A stretch of 64,000 bases of DNA from Acidovorax soli. GTDB taxonomy: Bacteria; Pseudomonadota; Gammaproteobacteria; Burkholderiales; Burkholderiaceae_C. The position numbers were made by a program, and so were the translations under genes. Location: contig NZ_JACHLK010000005.1 of assembly GCF_014207955.1 (NCBI RefSeq), forward strand, positions 186,001-250,000, read 5' to 3'. This document shows, piece by piece, positions 44,806 to 56,911 of the stretch; position 1 is the stretch's first letter, and every line of letters begins with the position of its first letter. The notes under the pieces were generated by a model. That model was not told the origin of the DNA and did no database searches. It was given only the letters and a program-made list of their open reading frames with translations.

Positions 44806-45307
44806 GCAGCAGCAATACCAAGATCACCGAGGCCACGCTGGCGCGCTTCGCGCGCGAAGTGGCCAAGTACCCGCCCGAGCAAAAGCAATCGGCCGTGATG
44901 GCCTGCCTGTCCATCGTTCAGCAGGAGCAGGGCTGGGTCAGCGCCGAGAGCGAGGCCGTGATCGCCGACTACCTGGGCATGGCCCAGATCGCGGTGCACG
45001 AAGTCACCACGTTCTACAACATGTACAACCAGCAGCCGACGGGCAAGTACAAGCTCAACGTCTGCACCAACCTGCCTTGCCAACTGCGCGACGGCCAGAA
45101 GGCGCTGCACCACCTCGAGAAGAAGCTCGGCGTGGCCATGGGCGAGACCACGGCCGATGGCCTGTTCACGCTGCAGCAGTGCGAGTGCCTGGGCGCCTGC
45201 GCCGATGCGCCCGTGATGCTGGTCAACGACCGCACCATGTGCAGCTTCATGGACAACGACAAGCTTGACCAGTTGGTGGACGGCCTGCGCGCTGCGGAAG
45301 GACAAGC

Positions 45308-45311
<4 letters not shown>
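44802..45311 (+). CDS. nuoE: NADH-quinone oxidoreductase subunit E
   Basis: The 24-kDa-type subunit holding [2Fe-2S] cluster N1a in the NADH dehydrogenase module. The 169 residues carry the ligand pattern [10 protein letters not shown] (C88, C93) and [11 protein letters not shown] (C129, C133), in a thioredoxin-like fold after an N-terminal helical bundle. It overlaps nuoD upstream and nuoF downstream by 4 nt each, so the three are coupled. Confidence 0.97.
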
Positions 45312-46657
<1,346 letters not shown>

Positions 46658-46672
46658 TCGCGAGAAACGCAT

Positions 46673-48814
46673 ATGGTTGAAATCGAACTCGACGGGCAGA
46701 AGGTAGAAGTCGCCGAAGGCTGCATGGTGATGCATGCAGCCGAGAAGGCCGGCACCTACATCCCCCACTTCTGCTACCACAAGAAGCTTTCCATCGCCGC
46801 CAACTGCCGCATGTGCCTGGTGGACGTGGAAAAAGCCCCCAAGCCCATGCCAGCCTGCGCCACGCCCGTGACGCAGGGCATGATCGTGCGCACCAAGAGC
46901 GACAAGGCCATCAAGGCCCAGCAGTCGGTCATGGAATTCCTGCTCATCAACCACCCGCTGGATTGCCCCATCTGCGACCAGGGCGGTGAGTGCCAGCTGC
47001 AGGACCTGGCCGTGGGCTACGGCGGCTCCTCCTCGCGCTACGAGGAAGAAAAGCGCGTGGTCTTCCACAAGGACGTGGGCCCGCTGATCTCCATGGAAGA
47101 GATGAGCCGCTGCATCCACTGCACCCGCTGCGTGCGCTTCGGCCAGGAAGTGGCCGGCGTGATGGAGCTGGGGATGATCCACCGCGGCGAGCACTCCGAG
47201 ATCACCACCGTGGTGGGTGATACCGTGGACTCCGAGCTGTCGGGCAACATGATCGACATCTGCCCCGTGGGCGCGCTCACGAGCAAGCCATTCCGCTACA
47301 GCGCCCGCACCTGGGAACTGTCGCGCCGCCGCTCGGTCAGCCCGCACGACTCCACCGGTGCCAACCTGATCGTCCAGGTCAAGAACCACAAGGTCATGCG
47401 CGTCGTTCCGTTCGAGAACGAAGCCGTCAACGAGTGCTGGATCGCCGACCGCGACCGTTTCTCGTACGAATCGCTCAACAGCGACGAGCGCCTAACCCAG
47501 CCCATGCTCAAGCAGGGCGGCGTCTGGAAGACCGTCGACTGGCAGACCGCGCTCGAGTACGTGGCCAACGGCCTCAAGAACATCAAGAACGACCATGGCG
47601 CCAACAGCATCGGCGCCCTGGTGAGCCCGCACAGCACGCTGGAAGAGCTGTACCTGGCCTCCGCGCTGGTGCGCGGCCTGGGCAGCGACAGCATCGACTA
47701 CCGCCTGCGCAACGCCGAATTCGCCACCTACGAAGGTGCCCGCTGGCTGGGCACGTCCATCGCCTCGCTGTCCACGCTGCAGCGCGTGCTGGTCGTGGGC
47801 TCCAACCTGCGCAAGGACCATCCGCTGTTCGCACAGCGCATCCGCCAGGCCGCGCGCCATGGCTGCCAGGTCAGCGTGGTCGACTCGGCCCTGGCCGACT
47901 GGGCCCTGCCCGTGAAGCACTCGCTGCTGCAGGGCGCAGGCCAATGGCTGCAGGCCCTGGGCAGCATCGCTGCCGCCGTGGCCCAGGAAAAGGGTGTGGC
48001 CGCACCGGCACAGGCCGGCACCGCCACTGAAGCCGCGCTGGCCATCGCCCGCTCGCTGCTGGGTGGTGAGCGCAAGGCCGTGCTGTTGGGCAATGCCGCC
48101 GCGCACCATGGCCAGGCCACGCAACTGCTGGCCCTGGCCAACTGGATCGGGGAGCAGACCGGCGCCACCGTGGGCTACCTCACCGAAGCCGCCAACACCG
48201 TGGGTGCCCAGTTCGCGGGTGCACGCCCTGTGGGCAACGGCCTGAACGCAGGCCAGATGCTGGCCGGCGGCCTCAAGGCCGTGCTGCTGCTCAACACCGA
48301 GCCGGCCTTCGACGCCGCCAACGGCGCCCAGGCGGCTGCCGCCATCGGCCAGGCCCAGATGGTCGTGACCCTGAGCCCGTTCAAGGCCAACATGGACATC
48401 AGCGACGTGCTGCTGCCCATCGCCCCGTTCACCGAAACCTCGGGCAGTTTCGTCAACGCCGAAGGCCGCCTGCAGAGCTTCCACGCCGTGGTGCGCCCGC
48501 TGGGCGACACGCGCCCCGCCTGGAAGGTGCTGCGCGTACTGGCCAACGTGCTGGGCGTGCCGGGCTTCGATTTCGAGACCTCGCAGGACGTGCTGGCCCG
48601 TGCCACCAACGCCCCTGCCGGCCAACTGACCATGCTGCCTGCGGACCAGCTGTCCAATGCCGTGGGCCAGGTGCCCCAGGCTGCTGCGAGCGTGGGTGAG
48701 CCTGCCGTGGCCGCGATCTACCAGCTCGATGGCCTGGTGCGCCGCGCCACCTCGCTGCAACTGACCGCCGACGCCCGCAACACCGCCACAGCCGCTGAAG
48801 GAGTGCCCGCATGA
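46673..48814 (+). CDS. nuoG: NADH-quinone oxidoreductase subunit G
   Basis: The 75-kDa-type subunit, 713 residues. An N-terminal ferredoxin domain has the [2Fe-2S] ligands [21 protein letters not shown] second segment holds [4Fe-4S] ligands ([18 protein letters not shown] and [14 protein letters not shown]). The C-terminal two-thirds is a molybdopterin-oxidoreductase-like domain that binds no cofactor in Complex I. The ATG at 46673 begins [11 protein letters not shown], as in the family. Its stop overlaps nuoH by 4 nt. Confidence 0.96.
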   Translation: MVEIELDGQKVEVAEGCMVMHAAEKAGTYIPHFCYHKKLSIAANCRMCLVDVEKAPKPMPACATPVTQGMIVRTKSDKAIKAQQSVMEFLLINHPLDCPICDQGGECQLQDLAVGYGGSSSRYEEEKRVVFHKDVGPLISMEEMSRCIHCTRCVRFGQEVAGVMELGMIHRGEHSEITTVVGDTVDSELSGNMIDICPVGALTSKPFRYSARTWELSRRRSVSPHDSTGANLIVQVKNHKVMRVVPFENEAVNECWIADRDRFSYESLNSDERLTQPMLKQGGVWKTVDWQTALEYVANGLKNIKNDHGANSIGALVSPHSTLEELYLASALVRGLGSDSIDYRLRNAEFATYEGARWLGTSIASLSTLQRVLVVGSNLRKDHPLFAQRIRQAARHGCQVSVVDSALADWALPVKHSLLQGAGQWLQALGSIAAAVAQEKGVAAPAQAGTATEAALAIARSLLGGERKAVLLGNAAAHHGQATQLLALANWIGEQTGATVGYLTEAANTVGAQFAGARPVGNGLNAGQMLAGGLKAVLLLNTEPAFDAANGAQAAAAIGQAQMVVTLSPFKANMDISDVLLPIAPFTETSGSFVNAEGRLQSFHAVVRPLGDTRPAWKVLRVLANVLGVPGFDFETSQDVLARATNAPAGQLTMLPADQLSNAVGQVPQAAASVGEPAVAAIYQLDGLVRRATSLQLTADARNTATAAEGVPA

Positions 48815-49893
48815 TTGACGCGCTGTACAACGGGGGGCTCAACCTCCTGCCGTTCGGCTGGTGGACGGCTGCGGCCTGGCCGGTGCTCTGGATCCTGCTC
48901 AAGATCGTCGTGATCGTCGCGCCCCTGATGGGCGCGGTGGCCTACCTCACGCTGTGGGAGCGCAAGCTCCTCGGTTTCATGCAAGTGCGCCATGGCCCCA
49001 ACCGGGTGGGTCCCATGGGCCTGCTGCAGCCTCTGGCCGACGGCCTGAAGCTGATGACCAAGGAAATCATCCAGCCCGCGGCCGCGAGCAAGGGCCTGTT
49101 CGTGCTGGGCCCGCTGATGGCCATCATGCCGGCGCTGGCTGCCTGGGTGGCGATTCCCTTCGGCCCCGATGTGGCCCTGGCCAACGTCAACGCCGGCCTG
49201 CTGCTGGTGATGGCGATTACCTCCATCGAAGTCTATGGCGTGATCATCGCCGGCTGGGCATCGAACTCCAAGTACGCCTTCCTGGGCGCGCTGCGCGCCT
49301 CGGCGCAGATGGTGAGCTATGAAATCGCCATGGGCTTTTGCTTCCTGGTGGTGATCATGGTTTCGGGCAGCATGAACCTGACCGAGATCGTGATGTCGCA
49401 GGGCAAGGGCATGGCTGCCGACAAGGGCCTGGTCTTCCTGTCCTGGAACTGGCTGCCGCTGCTGCCCATCTTCCTGGTGTACCTGATCTCCGGCGTGGCC
49501 GAAACCAACCGCCACCCCTTCGACGTGGTCGAAGGCGAAGCCGAAATCGTGGCCGGCCACATGGTCGAGTACTCGGGCATGGGCTTTGCCATCTTCTTCC
49601 TGGCCGAATACGCCAGCATGTGGCTGGTGTCCATCCTGGCGGCGCTGATGTTCCTGGGCGGCTGGCTGTCGCCCATCGACAGCGCGCTGTTCAACTGGAT
49701 CCCGGGCTGGATCTGGCTGGGCATCAAGACCTTCCTTGTGGTGTCCATGTTCATCTGGATCCGCGCCACCTTCCCCCGCTTCCGCTATGACCAGATCATG
49801 CGCCTGGGTTGGAAGATCTTCATTCCGGTCACCCTGGTGTGGCTGCTCATCGTCGGCGGGTGGTTGCTCTCGCCATGGAATATCTGGAAGTAA
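48811..49893 (+). CDS. nuoH: NADH-quinone oxidoreductase subunit H
   Basis: Membrane subunit (ND1 type) forming the entry to the quinone chamber. The 360 residues have eight membrane helices and conserved loops [35 protein letters not shown] and [19 protein letters not shown], the acidic loop linked to proton transfer. It is coupled to nuoG by a 4-nt overlap and precedes nuoI by 12 nt. Confidence 0.97.
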   Translation: MIDALYNGGLNLLPFGWWTAAAWPVLWILLKIVVIVAPLMGAVAYLTLWERKLLGFMQVRHGPNRVGPMGLLQPLADGLKLMTKEIIQPAAASKGLFVLGPLMAIMPALAAWVAIPFGPDVALANVNAGLLLVMAITSIEVYGVIIAGWASNSKYAFLGALRASAQMVSYEIAMGFCFLVVIMVSGSMNLTEIVMSQGKGMAADKGLVFLSWNWLPLLPIFLVYLISGVAETNRHPFDVVEGEAEIVAGHMVEYSGMGFAIFFLAEYASMWLVSILAALMFLGGWLSPIDSALFNWIPGWIWLGIKTFLVVSMFIWIRATFPRFRYDQIMRLGWKIFIPVTLVWLLIVGGWLLSPWNIWK

Positions 49894-49905
49894 GCGGGGA
49901 CACAC

Positions 49906-50418
49906 ATGACTGCTGCTGTTGCTGCCGCACCTTTTTCGTTCAAGGATTTCTTCAAGAGCTTTCTGCTCGTGGAGCTCTTCAAGGGCATGGCCCTGACGGG
50001 CCGCTACGCGTTTCGCCGCAAGGTGACCGTGCAGTTCCCTGAAGAGAAGACACCTTTGTCGCCGCGTTTCCGCGGCCTGCATGCGCTGCGCCGTTACGAC
50101 AACGGCGAAGAGCGCTGCATTGCCTGCAAGCTGTGCGAGGCCGTGTGCCCCGCCATGGCCATCACCATCGAATCCGATGTGCGCAGCGACGGCTCGCGCC
50201 GCACCACGCGCTACGACATCGACCTGACCAAGTGCATCTTCTGCGGCTTCTGCGAAGAGAGCTGCCCGGTCGACTCCATCGTCGAGACGCACATCTTCGA
50301 ATACCACGGCGAAAAGCGTGGCGACCTGTATTTCACCAAGGACATGCTTCTGGCCGTCGGTGACAAGTACGAGGGTGAGATTGCCGCAGCCAAGGCTGCG
50401 GACGCCAAGTACCGCTGA
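49906..50418 (+). CDS. nuoI: NADH-quinone oxidoreductase subunit I
   Basis: Peripheral 23-kDa-type (TYKY) subunit with two [4Fe-4S] clusters (N6a, N6b). The 170-residue product carries two ferredoxin motifs, [16 protein letters not shown] and [16 protein letters not shown], after an N-terminal amphipathic helix ([16 protein letters not shown]). It lies between nuoH and nuoJ. Confidence 0.97.
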   Translation: MTAAVAAAPFSFKDFFKSFLLVELFKGMALTGRYAFRRKVTVQFPEEKTPLSPRFRGLHALRRYDNGEERCIACKLCEAVCPAMAITIESDVRSDGSRRTTRYDIDLTKCIFCGFCEESCPVDSIVETHIFEYHGEKRGDLYFTKDMLLAVGDKYEGEIAAAKAADAKYR

Positions 50419-50475
50419 GTGAGCGGTCGCGATCCCATCCATCCCGTCGCCAGACTTTCTATAAAGACCTGATTC

Positions 50476-51144
50476 ATGGACGCCAAGACTGGTTTCTTCT
50501 ACCTCTTCTCGGTCGTGCTGCTGTTTGCAGCCTTCCGGGTGATCACCGCGCGCAACCCCGTGCATGCGGTGCTCTACCTCATCCTGGCTTTCTCGCAGGC
50601 CGCGGCCGTGTGGCTGCTGCTCAAGGCCGAGTTCCTGGCCATTGCCCTGGTGCTGGTGTACCTGGGCGCGGTGATGGTGCTGTTCCTGTTCGTGGTGATG
50701 ATGCTGGACATCCACATCGACTCCGTGCGCAAGGGCTTCTGGAAGCATTTCCCGCTCGCGGCCTTCGTGGGCGCGCTGATCGCGCTGGAAATGGCTGCCG
50801 TGCTGATGGGCGGCTTCCGCGGCATGGAAGAACCCAAGGCCGCAGCGGTCGTGGTCGACGCGGCCGGCAAGGTCGTGCAGTACTCCAATACCAAGGAACT
50901 GGGCAAGCTGCTGTACACCCAGTACCTGTACCCCGTTGAAATCGCTGCCGTGATCCTGCTGGTGGCCATGATCGCCGCCATCGCCCTGACCCTGCGCCAG
51001 CGCAAGGACAGCAAGGCCATCAGCCCATCCGAGCAGATCCGCGTGCGTGCCGCCGACCGCCTCGAAGTGGTCAAGGTCGCCGCCACGCAAAAGCCGGCCG
51101 CCGAAGTACCGGCCGAGCCCGCCGCCGAGGAGAAGAAGCCATGA
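50476..51144 (+). CDS. nuoJ: NADH-quinone oxidoreductase subunit J
   Basis: Membrane subunit (ND6 type) of Complex I. The 222 residues have five membrane helices, including the conserved third helix [24 protein letters not shown] region with the pi-bulge sequence [12 protein letters not shown]. The C-terminal tail is long and rich in Lys/Ala/Glu, ending AEEKKP. It overlaps nuoK by 4 nt. Confidence 0.96.
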   Translation: MDAKTGFFYLFSVVLLFAAFRVITARNPVHAVLYLILAFSQAAAVWLLLKAEFLAIALVLVYLGAVMVLFLFVVMMLDIHIDSVRKGFWKHFPLAAFVGALIALEMAAVLMGGFRGMEEPKAAAVVVDAAGKVVQYSNTKELGKLLYTQYLYPVEIAAVILLVAMIAAIALTLRQRKDSKAISPSEQIRVRAADRLEVVKVAATQKPAAEVPAEPAAEEKKP

Positions 51145-51449
51145 CATTGACCCTGGGACATTTTCTTTCGCTGGGCGCGATGCTGTTCGCGCTCGCGGTG
51201 ATCGGCATCTTCCTGAACCGCAAGAACCTGATCGTGCTGCTCATGGCCATCGAGCTGATGTTGCTGGCCGTGAACATGAACTTCGTGGCGTTCTCGCACT
51301 ACCTGGGTGACATGCACGGACAGGTGTTCGTGTTCTTCATCCTGACGGTGGCCGCGGCCGAGTCGGCCATCGGCCTGGCCATTCTGGTGCTGCTGTTCCG
51401 CAACAAGTCCAGCATCAACGCGGAAGACCTCAACACCCTCAAGGGTTGA
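51141..51449 (+). CDS. nuoK: NADH-quinone oxidoreductase subunit K
   Basis: Small antiporter-like subunit (ND4L type), 102 residues with three membrane helices. The two membrane glutamates of the proton path are visible in [19 protein letters not shown] and [19 protein letters not shown]. It is coupled to nuoJ by a 4-nt overlap and precedes nuoL by 31 nt. Confidence 0.97.
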   Translation: MTLTLGHFLSLGAMLFALAVIGIFLNRKNLIVLLMAIELMLLAVNMNFVAFSHYLGDMHGQVFVFFILTVAAAESAIGLAILVLLFRNKSSINAEDLNTLKG

Positions 51450-51480
51450 TGAGCCACCCGAATTCCCAAGGTTCTCAAGA

Positions 51481-53529
51481 ATGAGTCAAACCCTCTCTGC
51501 TTCAACGCTCCTGGCCGTGCCGCTGGCACCGCTGGCGGGCGCACTGCTGGCCGGCATCTTCGGCACGACCTTCGGCGGCAACTGGATCGGCCGCCGGCTG
51601 AGCCACACCTTGACCATCCTGGGCGTGCTGGTGGCGTTCATCCTGTCGGCCATGACGCTCAAGAGCGTGGCGGTCGATGGCGCGCGCTTCAACGAGACGC
51701 TCTACACCTGGATGGTGGTGGGCGGCCTGAAGATGGAAGTGGGCTTCCTGATCGACAGCCTCACCGCCATGATGATGGTGGTGGTGACCTTCGTGTCGCT
51801 GATGGTGCACATCTACACCATCGGCTACATGGAAGAGGACGAGGGCTACAACCGCTTCTTTGCCTACATCTCGCTGTTCACCTTCTCCATGCTCATGCTG
51901 GTCATGAGCAACAACCTGCTGCAGCTGTTCTTCGGCTGGGAAGCCGTGGGCCTGGTGTCCTACCTGCTGATCGGCTTCTGGTTCAACAAGCCCACGGCGA
52001 TCTTCGCCAACATGAAGGCCTTCCTGGTCAACCGCGTGGGTGACTTCGGCTTCATCCTGGGCATCGGCCTGATCGCCGCCTACACCGGCACCCTGAACTA
52101 CAGCGAGATCTTCGCCAAGTCGGGCGAGCTCGGCGGCCTGCCGTTCCCCGGCACCGACTGGATGCTGATCACCGTGATCTGCATCTGCCTGTTCATCGGC
52201 GCCATGGGCAAGTCCGCCCAGTTCCCGCTGCACGTCTGGCTGCCCGACTCGATGGAAGGCCCGACCCCCATCTCGGCGCTGATCCACGCGGCCACCATGG
52301 TGACCGCCGGCATCTTCATGGTGTCGCGCATGTCGCCGCTGTTCGAGCTGTCGGACACGGCCCTCAACCTCATCCTGATCGTCGGCTCCATCACGGCGCT
52401 GTTCATGGGTTTCCTGGGCATCATCCAGAACGACATCAAGCGCGTGGTGGCCTACTCCACGCTGTCGCAGCTCGGTTACATGACCGTTGCGCTGGGCGCC
52501 TCGGCCTACTCGGTCGCCGTGTTCCACCTGATGACCCACGCCTTCTTCAAGGCCCTGCTGTTCCTCGGTGCCGGCTCGGTCATCATGGGCATGCACCACA
52601 ACCAGGACATCCGCTGGATGGGCGGCGTGCGCAAGTACATGCCCATCACCTGGATCACCTCGCTGCTGGGCTCGCTGGCGCTGATCGGTACGCCCCTGTT
52701 CTCGGGCTTCTACTCCAAGGACAGCATCATCGAGGCCGTGCACTTCAGCCACCTGCCGGCGGCGCACTTCGCGCACTTCGCCGTGCTCGCCGGCGTGTTC
52801 GTCACCGCGTTCTACTCGTTCCGCATGTACTTCCTGGTCTTCCACGGCAAGGAGCGCTTCGACCAGAACCCCGATGCACACCATGACGACCACCATGGCC
52901 ACGGCCATGACGACCACCACAGCCACGATCCGCACGAGTCGCCCTGGGTGGTGACGGTGCCGCTGGTGCTGCTGGCGATCCCTTCGGTGGTGGTGGGCTT
53001 CCTGTTCATCCAGCCCATGCTGTTCGGCGACTTCTTCAAGGACGTGATCTTCGTCGACGCGGCCAAGCACCCCGCCATGGCCAAGCTGGCCGAGATCTTC
53101 CACGGCCCCGTGGGCATGGCCCTGCACGGCCTGCAGACCGCGCCGTTCTGGCTGGCCGCCGCCGGCGTGGCCCTGTCGTACTACATGTACATGGTGAACC
53201 CGGCCCTGCCGGCGGCCATCAAGCGCATGTGCATGCCGATCTACACCCTGTTCGAGAACAAGTACTACCTCGACTGGATCAACGAGAACATCCTGGCGCG
53301 CGGTGCGCGTGCCCTGGGTACTGGCCTGTGGAAGGGCGGCGACCAGGCCATCATCGATGGCGCGCTGGTCAACGGCTCCTGGAAGCTCGTGCGCGGCGTC
53401 GCTGGCGTGGTGCGCTGGGTGCAGACCGGCTTCATCTTCCACTATGCCCTGGTGATGATCCTCGGTGTGTTTGCTCTGATGACCTGGTTCGTCTGGGGCG
53501 ATGTCTTCATGCAGCTCATCAAGAAATAA
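51481..53529 (+). CDS. nuoL: NADH-quinone oxidoreductase subunit L (with His/Asp-rich loop)
   Basis: The distal proton-pumping antiporter-like subunit (ND5 type), 682 residues with about sixteen membrane helices. Seen are the conserved LFFGWEAVGLVSYLLIGFW with the key glutamate, HVWLPDSMEGPTPISALIHAATMV with the lysine/histidine network, and the long lateral helix region near the C-terminus. Residues ~465-486 form a polar loop with many His and Asp (DAHHDDHHGHGHDDHHSHD) between helices, a possible metal-binding patch. It precedes nuoM by 13 nt. Confidence 0.96.
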   Translation: MSQTLSASTLLAVPLAPLAGALLAGIFGTTFGGNWIGRRLSHTLTILGVLVAFILSAMTLKSVAVDGARFNETLYTWMVVGGLKMEVGFLIDSLTAMMMVVVTFVSLMVHIYTIGYMEEDEGYNRFFAYISLFTFSMLMLVMSNNLLQLFFGWEAVGLVSYLLIGFWFNKPTAIFANMKAFLVNRVGDFGFILGIGLIAAYTGTLNYSEIFAKSGELGGLPFPGTDWMLITVICICLFIGAMGKSAQFPLHVWLPDSMEGPTPISALIHAATMVTAGIFMVSRMSPLFELSDTALNLILIVGSITALFMGFLGIIQNDIKRVVAYSTLSQLGYMTVALGASAYSVAVFHLMTHAFFKALLFLGAGSVIMGMHHNQDIRWMGGVRKYMPITWITSLLGSLALIGTPLFSGFYSKDSIIEAVHFSHLPAAHFAHFAVLAGVFVTAFYSFRMYFLVFHGKERFDQNPDAHHDDHHGHGHDDHHSHDPHESPWVVTVPLVLLAIPSVVVGFLFIQPMLFGDFFKDVIFVDAAKHPAMAKLAEIFHGPVGMALHGLQTAPFWLAAAGVALSYYMYMVNPALPAAIKRMCMPIYTLFENKYYLDWINENILARGARALGTGLWKGGDQAIIDGALVNGSWKLVRGVAGVVRWVQTGFIFHYALVMILGVFALMTWFVWGDVFMQLIKK

Positions 53530-53542
53530 GGAAAACAACAAA

Positions 53543-55018
53543 ATGGGTCTGTTGAGTCTTGCCATCTGGGTGCCGATCGCCTTCGGCGCGGTGCTGCTCG
53601 CGCTCGGCCGCGACGAGCATGCTCCGGCCGTGCGCTGGCTGGCGCTGCTGGGGTCGGTCATCGGCTTCATCGTCACGATCCCGCTCTACCAGGGCTTCAA
53701 GCTCGGTACCGCGGCCATGCAGTTCGTCGAGAAGTTCGAGTGGATCGAACGCTTCAACGTGCACTACCACCTGGGCGTGGACGGCATCTCCTTCTGGTTC
53801 GTGCCGCTCACGGCCTTCATCACCGTGATCGTGGTGATCGCCTCGTGGGAGGCCATCACCGAGCGCGTGAACCAGTACATGGGCGCGTTCCTGATCCTGT
53901 CGGGCCTGATGATCGGCGTGTTCAGCGCGCTCGACGGCATCCTGTTCTACGTGTTCTTCGAAGCCACGCTGATCCCGATGTACCTGATCATCGGTATCTG
54001 GGGCGGTCCCAACAAGATCTACGCGGCGTTCAAGTTCTTCCTGTACACGCTGCTCGGCTCGCTGCTGATGCTGATCGCGCTGATCTTCCTGTACAACCAG
54101 TCCGGCGGCAGCTTCGACATCGCCACCTGGCACAAGCTGCCCCTGAGCGCCACAGCCCAGACCCTGCTGTTCTTCGCCTTCTTCGCGGCCTTCGCGGTGA
54201 AGGTGCCGATGTGGCCGGTGCACACCTGGCTGCCCGACGTACACGTGGAAGCGCCCACCGGCGGCTCTGCCGTGCTGGCAGCCATCATGCTGAAGCTCGG
54301 TGCCTACGGCTTCCTGCGTTTCTCCATGCCCATCGCCCCCGACGCTTCGCGCGAATGGGCCTGGCTGATGATCGCGCTGTCGCTGATCGCCGTGATCTAT
54401 GTGGGCCTGGTGGCCATGGTCCAGAAGGACATGAAGAAACTGGTGGCCTACTCGTCCGTGGCGCACATGGGCTTCGTGACCCTGGGCTTCTTCATCTTCA
54501 ACGACCTGGGCGTCTCCGGCGGCCTGGTGCAGATGATTGCCCACGGCTTTGTCTCGGGCGCGATGTTCCTGTCCATCGGCGTGCTGTACGACCGCGTGCA
54601 CTCCCGTGAAATCGCAGCCTACGGCGGCGTGGTCAACACCATGCCCAACTTCACGGCCTTTGCGCTGCTGTTCGCCATGGCCAACTGCGGCCTGCCGGGC
54701 ACCGCTGGCTTCGTGGGCGAGTGGATGGTGATCCTGGGCGCGACCAAGGCCAACTTCTGGATCGGCCTGGCCTCGGCCACGGCCCTGATCTTCGGCGCTG
54801 CCTACACCCTGTGGATGTTCAAGCGCGTGTACCTGGGCCCCGTGGCCAACGACCACGTCAAAGAGCTGACCGACATCAACAGCCGCGAGTTCTTCGTGAT
54901 GTCGCTGCTGGCGATCGCCGTGCTGGCCATGGGCCTGTACCCACGCCCCTTCACGGACGTGATGGACACCTCGGTCGCGGAACTGCTCAAGCATGTGGCG
55001 CTGTCCAAGCTGAACTGA
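53543..55018 (+). CDS. nuoM: NADH-quinone oxidoreductase subunit M
   Basis: Antiporter-like proton-pumping subunit (ND4 type), 491 residues. Conserved features are YHLGVDGISFWFVPLTAF, LFYVFFEATLIPMYLIIGIWGG with the membrane glutamate, and VPMWPVHTWLPDVHVEAPTGGS. The ATG at 53543 starts the first helix; an upstream in-frame ATG at 53501 lies inside nuoL and is rejected. Confidence 0.97.
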   Translation: MGLLSLAIWVPIAFGAVLLALGRDEHAPAVRWLALLGSVIGFIVTIPLYQGFKLGTAAMQFVEKFEWIERFNVHYHLGVDGISFWFVPLTAFITVIVVIASWEAITERVNQYMGAFLILSGLMIGVFSALDGILFYVFFEATLIPMYLIIGIWGGPNKIYAAFKFFLYTLLGSLLMLIALIFLYNQSGGSFDIATWHKLPLSATAQTLLFFAFFAAFAVKVPMWPVHTWLPDVHVEAPTGGSAVLAAIMLKLGAYGFLRFSMPIAPDASREWAWLMIALSLIAVIYVGLVAMVQKDMKKLVAYSSVAHMGFVTLGFFIFNDLGVSGGLVQMIAHGFVSGAMFLSIGVLYDRVHSREIAAYGGVVNTMPNFTAFALLFAMANCGLPGTAGFVGEWMVILGATKANFWIGLASATALIFGAAYTLWMFKRVYLGPVANDHVKELTDINSREFFVMSLLAIAVLAMGLYPRPFTDVMDTSVAELLKHVALSKLN

Positions 55019-55042
55019 CCAGACTGAACAGAGAGATTCGAG

Positions 55043-56536
55043 ATGATTGACAACATCAGCTGGCTAGCGATTTACCCCGAGATCGTGCTCCTGGTCATGG
55101 GCTGCGTGATCGCGCTCGTGGACCTGGGCGTCAAGAGCCCCCGCCGCACGGCCACCTACGTGCTGACCATGCTCACCCTGGCCCTGGTGGCCGCCCTGCA
55201 GGCCATGTACGCCAGCACCGGCAGCACCTTCTACGGCTTTGGCAATATGGTGGTCAGCGACGCCATGGGCAACTGGCTCAAGTGCTTTGCCACCGTGGCC
55301 GTGATGGTCACCCTGGTCTATGGCCGCCCCTACGCGGCCGACCGCGACATGATGCGCGGCGGCGAGATCTTCACGCTGTCGATGTTTGCGCTCCTGGGCA
55401 TGTTCATCATGATCTCGGGCAACAACTTCCTCATGCTCTACCTGGGTCTGGAGCTGCTGACCCTGTCGAGCTACGCCCTGGTGGCCCTGCGCCGCGACAA
55501 TGCCACCGCCACCGAAGCCGCCATGAAGTACTTCGTGCTCGGCGCCATGGCCAGCGGCTTCCTGCTGTACGGCCTGTCCATGGTCTACGGCGCCACGGGC
55601 TCGCTCGATATCGGCCAGGTGTTCAAGGCCGTCAACTCCGGCCAGATCCGCCACCAGGTGCTGGTGTTCGGCCTGGTGTTCGTGGTCGCCGGCCTGGCGT
55701 TCAAGCTCGGTGTCGTGCCTTTCCACATGTGGATCCCCGACGTCTACCAAGGCGCTCCCACGGCCATCACGCTGATGATCGGTGGCGCGCCCAAGCTGGC
55801 GGCGTTCGCCATCACCATCCGCCTGCTGGTGGACGGCCTGCTGCCCCTGGCCATCGACTGGCAGCAGATGCTCGGTGTGCTGGCCATCGGCTCGCTGCTG
55901 GTGGGTAACCTGGCGGCCATCGCCCAGACCAACCTCAAGCGCATGCTGGCCTACTCGACCATCTCGCAGATGGGCTTCGTGCTGCTGGGCCTGATGTCCG
56001 GCGTGGTCAACGGCAACGTGGAAGCCGCCGCCGTCGAGAACGCCTACAGCGCCTCCATGTTCTACGTGGTGAGCTATGTGCTGACCACCCTGGCTGCCTT
56101 CGGCGTGATCCTGCTGCTGGCCCGCGAAGGCTTCGAGAGCGAAGAGATCGCCGACTTCGCCGGCCTGAACCAGCGCAGCCCGCTGTACGCCGCCGTGATG
56201 GCCGTGTGCCTGTTCTCCATGGCCGGCATCCCGCCCATGGTCGGCTTCTACGCCAAGCTGTCGGTGCTGCAGGCCCTGGTGGCCTCGGGCCAGGCAGCCT
56301 ACATCGCCCTGGCGGTGTTCGCGGTCATCATGTCGCTGATCGGCGCCTTCTACTACCTGCGCGTCGTCAAGGTCATGTACTTCGATGCACCGCTCACGGC
56401 CACCAGCGTCTCGGCCCCCGTGGACGTGCGCGTGGTGCTCACCATCAACGGCGCCCTGGTGCTGGTGCTCGGCCTCTTGCCCGGCGGCCTGATGGCCCTG
56501 TGCGCCGAAGCCGTGGTGCGCGCCCTGGCGACCTGA
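55043..56536 (+). CDS. nuoN: NADH-quinone oxidoreductase subunit N
   Basis: Third antiporter-like proton-pumping subunit (ND2 type), 497 residues with fourteen predicted helices. Conserved segments include [20 protein letters not shown] with the membrane glutamate, [20 protein letters not shown] and [19 protein letters not shown]. It ends the 14-gene nuo operon; the DUF2818 gene follows 25 nt later. Confidence 0.97.
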   Translation: MIDNISWLAIYPEIVLLVMGCVIALVDLGVKSPRRTATYVLTMLTLALVAALQAMYASTGSTFYGFGNMVVSDAMGNWLKCFATVAVMVTLVYGRPYAADRDMMRGGEIFTLSMFALLGMFIMISGNNFLMLYLGLELLTLSSYALVALRRDNATATEAAMKYFVLGAMASGFLLYGLSMVYGATGSLDIGQVFKAVNSGQIRHQVLVFGLVFVVAGLAFKLGVVPFHMWIPDVYQGAPTAITLMIGGAPKLAAFAITIRLLVDGLLPLAIDWQQMLGVLAIGSLLVGNLAAIAQTNLKRMLAYSTISQMGFVLLGLMSGVVNGNVEAAAVENAYSASMFYVVSYVLTTLAAFGVILLLAREGFESEEIADFAGLNQRSPLYAAVMAVCLFSMAGIPPMVGFYAKLSVLQALVASGQAAYIALAVFAVIMSLIGAFYYLRVVKVMYFDAPLTATSVSAPVDVRVVLTINGALVLVLGLLPGGLMALCAEAVVRALAT

Positions 56537-56561
56537 CCGCCGCAGCTGCAGGACGGCTTCC

Positions 56562-56867
56562 ATGTCCCTGACCGGCTCCATCTGGCTGGTGATCGTGGCG
56601 GCCTTCATCGCCGCCAACCTGCCTTTCGCCAACCAGCGCTGGCTGGTGGTGGGGCCGGTGGCCCAGCCGAAGAAGGGTCTGGCGTTCCGCCTGGCCGAAC
56701 TGGTGCTGGCCTATTTCCTGGTCGGCGGGCTGGCCCTGTTGCTTGAGCGCAGGGCCGGGCAGATCGCTCCCCAGGGCTGGGAGTTCTACGCCATCACCGG
56801 CACACTGTTCCTGACCCTGGCCTTCCCTGGCTTTGTCTACCGCTACCTGCTGCGCCGCCACGGCTGA
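56562..56867 (+). CDS. DUF2818-family membrane protein
   Basis: A 101-residue protein with three predicted membrane helices (about 5-20, 42-62 and 77-93). FIAANLPFANQRWLVVGP and the C-terminal ALAFPGFVYRYLLRR-like segment match DUF2818, a betaproteobacterial family usually found right after nuoN. It lies 25 nt after nuoN and is probably part of the nuo transcript. No function is established; an accessory role in Complex I is only suggested by position. Confidence 0.82.
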   Translation: MSLTGSIWLVIVAAFIAANLPFANQRWLVVGPVAQPKKGLAFRLAELVLAYFLVGGLALLLERRAGQIAPQGWEFYAITGTLFLTLAFPGFVYRYLLRRHG

Positions 56868-56911
56868 GCGGGTACGCTTTGCTCCTTTCTTCCACTGCGG
56901 ATCTTTCGACC

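Noticed and set aside
51502..53676. A ~720-codon open frame antisense to nuoL
   Set aside because: The His/Asp/Gln/Arg-rich translation mirrors the hydrophobic nuoL codons; it has no start signals or domain.
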